From contig JAVHKY010000056.1 of the NCBI GenBank assembly GCA_035079385.1, forward strand, positions 3,224,001 through 3,288,000: 64,000 nucleotides of DNA, given 5' to 3'. Below the pieces are notes generated by a model that made no database searches, was not told the origin of the DNA, and worked only from the letters and a program-made list of their open reading frames with translations. This DNA comes from Aspidiotus rigidus. Taxonomy: Eukaryota; Arthropoda; Insecta; Hemiptera; Diaspididae. This document shows, piece after piece, positions 60,461 to 64,000 of this stretch. The first letter of the stretch is position 1, and each line of letters starts with the position of its first letter. The position numbers were made by a program, and so were the translations under genes.

Positions 60461-61699
60461 TAAACGTTACCCGGGGAGGCCCCCGCTTCTTGAACGAATA
60501 CAAAAAATGATCCTTCGATTTTAGTTATCTCCAGTGGACTCGTTTGGAGGTGCCTCGTGACCTCCGAAGTGTGTCTCTGGAGGCACTTGGCCAGCGCAAT
60601 TACTGAAATTGGAGAAAAAGCTCCAGGCAGTGTCGGAGACAATTGTCGTCGTGAAAGTTGGTAGGAGTATGGCTTAGCTGGAAAATTGGGTAATTTCGAC
60701 TAAGGAGTAGAGGAAGAAGATAGATAACCTGCCAGAGGGCGTGACGTCATCGAGAAGACTTTGTAAGTTTTCGTCTCAAGAACGGTGCACGGAGGGAGAT
60801 GACTCAAGTTTTGAGTTCCGATTCTTTATAGAGAGATGAGGTAAAGGGGGGGAGGAATTGTATTTAAAAAATACGGTTTGCCTCTGTACTACATCGAATA
60901 TTAATACGTAAATTTGGATCTTGAGTGTCTAATACGAGTAAGATACAGACGCTTTGTCTACTGTTCATTTCATATCGATAGTGCAGATTACGTATCGAAT
61001 TTAGTATGCACACAAGAGATGAGACTGAACGTGGAAAATTTATCATTCTTTAACAAAAACCTGCACTCGGATTAGAAAGTTGAAGCAAAATGGTTTGATT
61101 GTTATATTTCGTGATTATAAAAGGAATATTATTGGAATATTATCCCTTCGTGTAAAAATTCGGTCGACATGGAAACGAATACTCTGCAATTTCCCTCTCA
61201 CTGATTTCGTTGACAAGGGTACGTTGAAGGGGAAATTTGAACGTGAACGTGGAAAAATGTTTTTCAGGATGAAGAAAAATTTTTTGATAAATCTCATATT
61301 TTCGCTCCTCTTACGTATATCGTGATAAGTTCGGCGAAAAAATGATTTCCCCTTTAACCGAGCCCATTCATATCTAAAGCACTTTTTATTCATCTTTCTT
61401 TTTCAATTTTGACAAAATTTCAAAAAGTGAATTCTAATCATTTTTTCGGAGTTTTTTGGCCAATATTTCTAGTCAAAATGCCCTCGTAAGCATTTTTAAA
61501 ATTCTTTTTCTGATATTCACATGTGATTACGAATATAGAAATATAAACACCGGTATCCATATTATATTTTTTTCCAAAATTGTATTTCGGGAAAAGGGTT
61601 ATAAAAATTATTAAAAGAAAATTTTGACAAAAATATCAGCAAAAAATTCTGAAAATATTCAAACAATTATTTTTTATCCCCAAAGAATTAATTTTTTAA
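60461..61699. other. Intergenic with one dispersed direct repeat
   Basis: 60660-60830 is a diverged copy of 51200-51400. No gene recognised in the rest. Confidence 0.45.
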
Positions 61700-61900
61700 A
61701 CCAGGATACCTAACCCGCAGTCCGCGGGCCAAATCCGGCCTACGAACACCCTTTTGGAAAAGTAGACAAATTATAAACCGAAGATAAGAAAATTTCTTCA
61801 CCATTAAAAATTGGGAAAATTGGCCCGCCTCACTTCTTACCCAACTCAAAGTGGCCCGCAATTGTTGAAAAAGGTTGGTCATGTCTGCTCTATATCCTGA
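61700..61900. mobile_element. Short hAT-like non-autonomous element
   Basis: The left end CCAGGATACCTAACCCGCAG then GTCCGCGGGCCAAATCCGGCC and the right end GGCCCGCAATTGTTGAAAAA then GGTTGGTCATGTCTGCTCTA resemble the CAGGGGT..AACCCGCGGGCC..GGCCCGC ends of common hAT miniature elements. Length about 200 bp, non-coding. Confidence 0.5.
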
Positions 61901-64000
61901 CTACAAATTATTAATCAAAGTCAGATGGATAATAATCAAGTTTGTTGATGAAATGAAATTCTACGCAAATTCAATAGAAATTGCTGCACGTATTAATCAA
62001 TAATAAGAGATAAGAGATACCGTGTATAGGAAAGTAAGCAGAGGCACGAAGCGAAAGTCTAGGAACACGAAAAGGAAATGAAGAAAGTTTGGACGGATTT
62101 TTTCGTCTTTCTAAGCGTGTCGTTTTCCAACGAGATTATGAGGAACTTTGAGGTGCTAGCACATACACAGCTAGCCGACAAAAACAAAGAATACGCGATT
62201 TGTTTCTGTTTGAATACTGAAATATGAATATCGATATGACGACTTCCATGCCTGTAAGTTGATACTCAGCAAGTATTTTTAGGACACTTGACTGTCAAGG
62301 TTGAATGAACAACAAAACCGCGCGTCAAGTGCTTTTCAGCGCACTTCCAACTTTCGACTTACTTTACAAATTACATTTCGACAGTCTCGTCCTCCCATCA
62401 TCACATCCCGTTCGCCCATTCGATATAGCGAGAACGCCATCTATACGGGCGCGACTCATTTCAAAAATAATTCTCACGGGTTCAGTACTGCTATCTGTCG
62501 GAAAGAACATAATTTACAATGAATTTCCGAAAATTGTATCTATGGCACTCCTGTTATCAAAATAAAATAAGAGAGAGAAAAAAAGAAGAAATATTTTTGA
62601 TATCTATTTTATGTATAACTTTTCTTCCCTCGTTTTTCAGTATGATACTTACTTTGTACTATAAATTAGTAGGAGCCAATCAAAATTAGGTAAGTTATTG
62701 CATCAAAGATTCTACAGAACAAATAATCGCTCAACTATAACCGCAAGAAGGAAGGAAGACCAGAGGGGAAAAAATGACAACTAGAAGGAGTTCACTGTCG
62801 AATTTTTGCCACGGACAAGAGCTGACAACCATGTATCTCAAATTTAGATGATTCAACCCTTCCGTCTCTTTCAGTACCGGCGTTTCATTATCTCAAGTTC
62901 AATAAAATTCAAATCAGGGCTAAAATAACGTGCAGTAATGGTAGAAGAGATTCGAAGAAATTCCGTATGATAGTTAGAAAAAAAGTAATAATTAAAAGAT
63001 GGGACTCTAGTATTTCCGAAGTTGTTCCGTTGCGTCACTCATTTGCATGCATGTGGTTCAGGGTTTGTAATTCCTCCAAATCTTGAAAAGAAAAAGTTCG
63101 ATGAGGAGGACCATGAATATTGTAGCAAAAGTTTTAAATTAAAAACCTGGGGTATAGAAAGAATTGGGAAAATTTTATACGCATAATATAATTTCTGATC
63201 GTATTTTGATGACAAACCATATAGTATTATTGAAGTCAACATTCCAGTCCTAAATGCACAGTCGCTTCCATTTCTTCTCGCTTCTTGTCCCATAGTCTCG
63301 GAAAAACTATTCGGTAAAATTGATGACAGTCACCCGTGAGATTAAAAAGTTGAATAACGTGCCTTTTGGTGTTCATATTTGAATACGGACCGTGAGCGTG
63401 ACCCTTGCTGAGAGAAAAATTAAGTAGGTACCTTTGGAGTTTTGTTCGCATAAAAGGTCTTACGAATATTCTACATAGAAACAGGAACGAGAAATTACTA
63501 ACCAGAATAATTATAGGTTTCTACAAGGATAATGAAGCGTTAAAAAGCTGAAAAAAGGAAATTTCATAAGTAAATATGTTTTTACCTACTTTCAACACCG
63601 ACGTTATTCTGAGCGAAAGTAAATTTGTTAGATCGCGTGAGCTTATTTCATCTTCTCGCCTCGCCTTTGTAATTTCCTTTTAAGCAAACTAACGATGTTC
63701 ATGAAAAGATTAAACGTAAACAATTTCTTCTTCTATTATTGACGTTTAGAATTTATGGTGGCTTTTAAAGTCCGTTTGTCGAACTAAAAGTTCAAACGTT
63801 TGCTGATTCGTTAGCAAGCAAACGAGCGATCTGTTTTCTAGTGCGTGATTCAAATTATTTGTAGAATGAATGTTTCGACAACGATACGCAGGAATTTGTT
63901 TTCTACTAGAATCGTATCATTTGACTACTATCACTAAAAAGATTTCGAAATTAATACGTACCTATCAACTAGAAATTAATTTTGTCCAGGAACTTCGAAC
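61901..64000. other. Intergenic, no gene recognised
   Basis: An 86-codon frame at 62305-62565 is slightly GC-richer and ends just before AATAAA, but has no recognisable motif. Nothing else supported. Confidence 0.4.

Overview
The window looks like a piece of an insect nuclear genome, most likely a sap-sucking hemipteran such as a mealybug or other scale insect. This rests on AT-rich, intron-bearing genes with GT-AG splice sites, a DH31-type insect neuropeptide, an arthropod ZP-domain gene, a PKA catalytic subunit with no intron in its coding region, and many TAGGTA/TACCTA tracts and foldback repeats. The species assignment is inference.

Layout. 1-4554 (+): seven 3' exons of a single-pass ZP-domain membrane protein with a furin-like site. 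7082-11454 (-): a two-exon gene whose exons join in frame across an 818-bp intron. It encodes a predicted 1184-residue protein with a psq/CENP-B-type DNA-binding N-terminus, three tandem pogo-like (DDE_1) transposase domains and a C-terminal C2H2 zinc-finger cluster. This is the most unusual object in the window. 12.1-18.8 kb: a dense cluster of inverted-repeat elements (MITE/foldback), some nested. 19463-20515 (+): complete PKA catalytic subunit (Pka-C1). 20.5-30.4 kb: long AT-rich stretch with no recognisable gene. 30417-32167 (-): two exons of the calcitonin-like diuretic hormone DH31 precursor, with a shortened mature peptide and an apparent one-base frameshift upstream of it. 34179-34721 (-): one exon of an unknown CxxC protein.

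From about 34.8 kb onward the window is mostly mobile and repetitive DNA: a decayed LINE (34.8-37.8 kb, -) split by a 1023-bp non-autonomous Helitron inserted exactly between A and T; a Penelope-like element (40480-43158, -) with inverted terminal arms, a 7-bp target duplication and hammerhead-ribozyme motifs; a second truncated Penelope copy (46.7-47.5 kb); two long perfect-looking hairpins (49.08-49.42 and 49.67-49.88 kb); dispersed minisatellite modules built around CTATATATGATAGGAG (31, 48, 51.4-52.6 and 60 kb); an about 155-bp tandem array (52.57-53.63 kb); and an A-B-A-B-A-A higher-order tandem array (57.1-58.3 kb).

The genes do not form an operon or shared pathway. The ZP protein is expected in apical extracellular matrix, PKA in cAMP signalling, and DH31 acts through a class B GPCR that usually raises cAMP, so PKA is a plausible downstream effector of DH31, but their proximity is probably chance. 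All splice joins and identities were made by eye; no database search was run.
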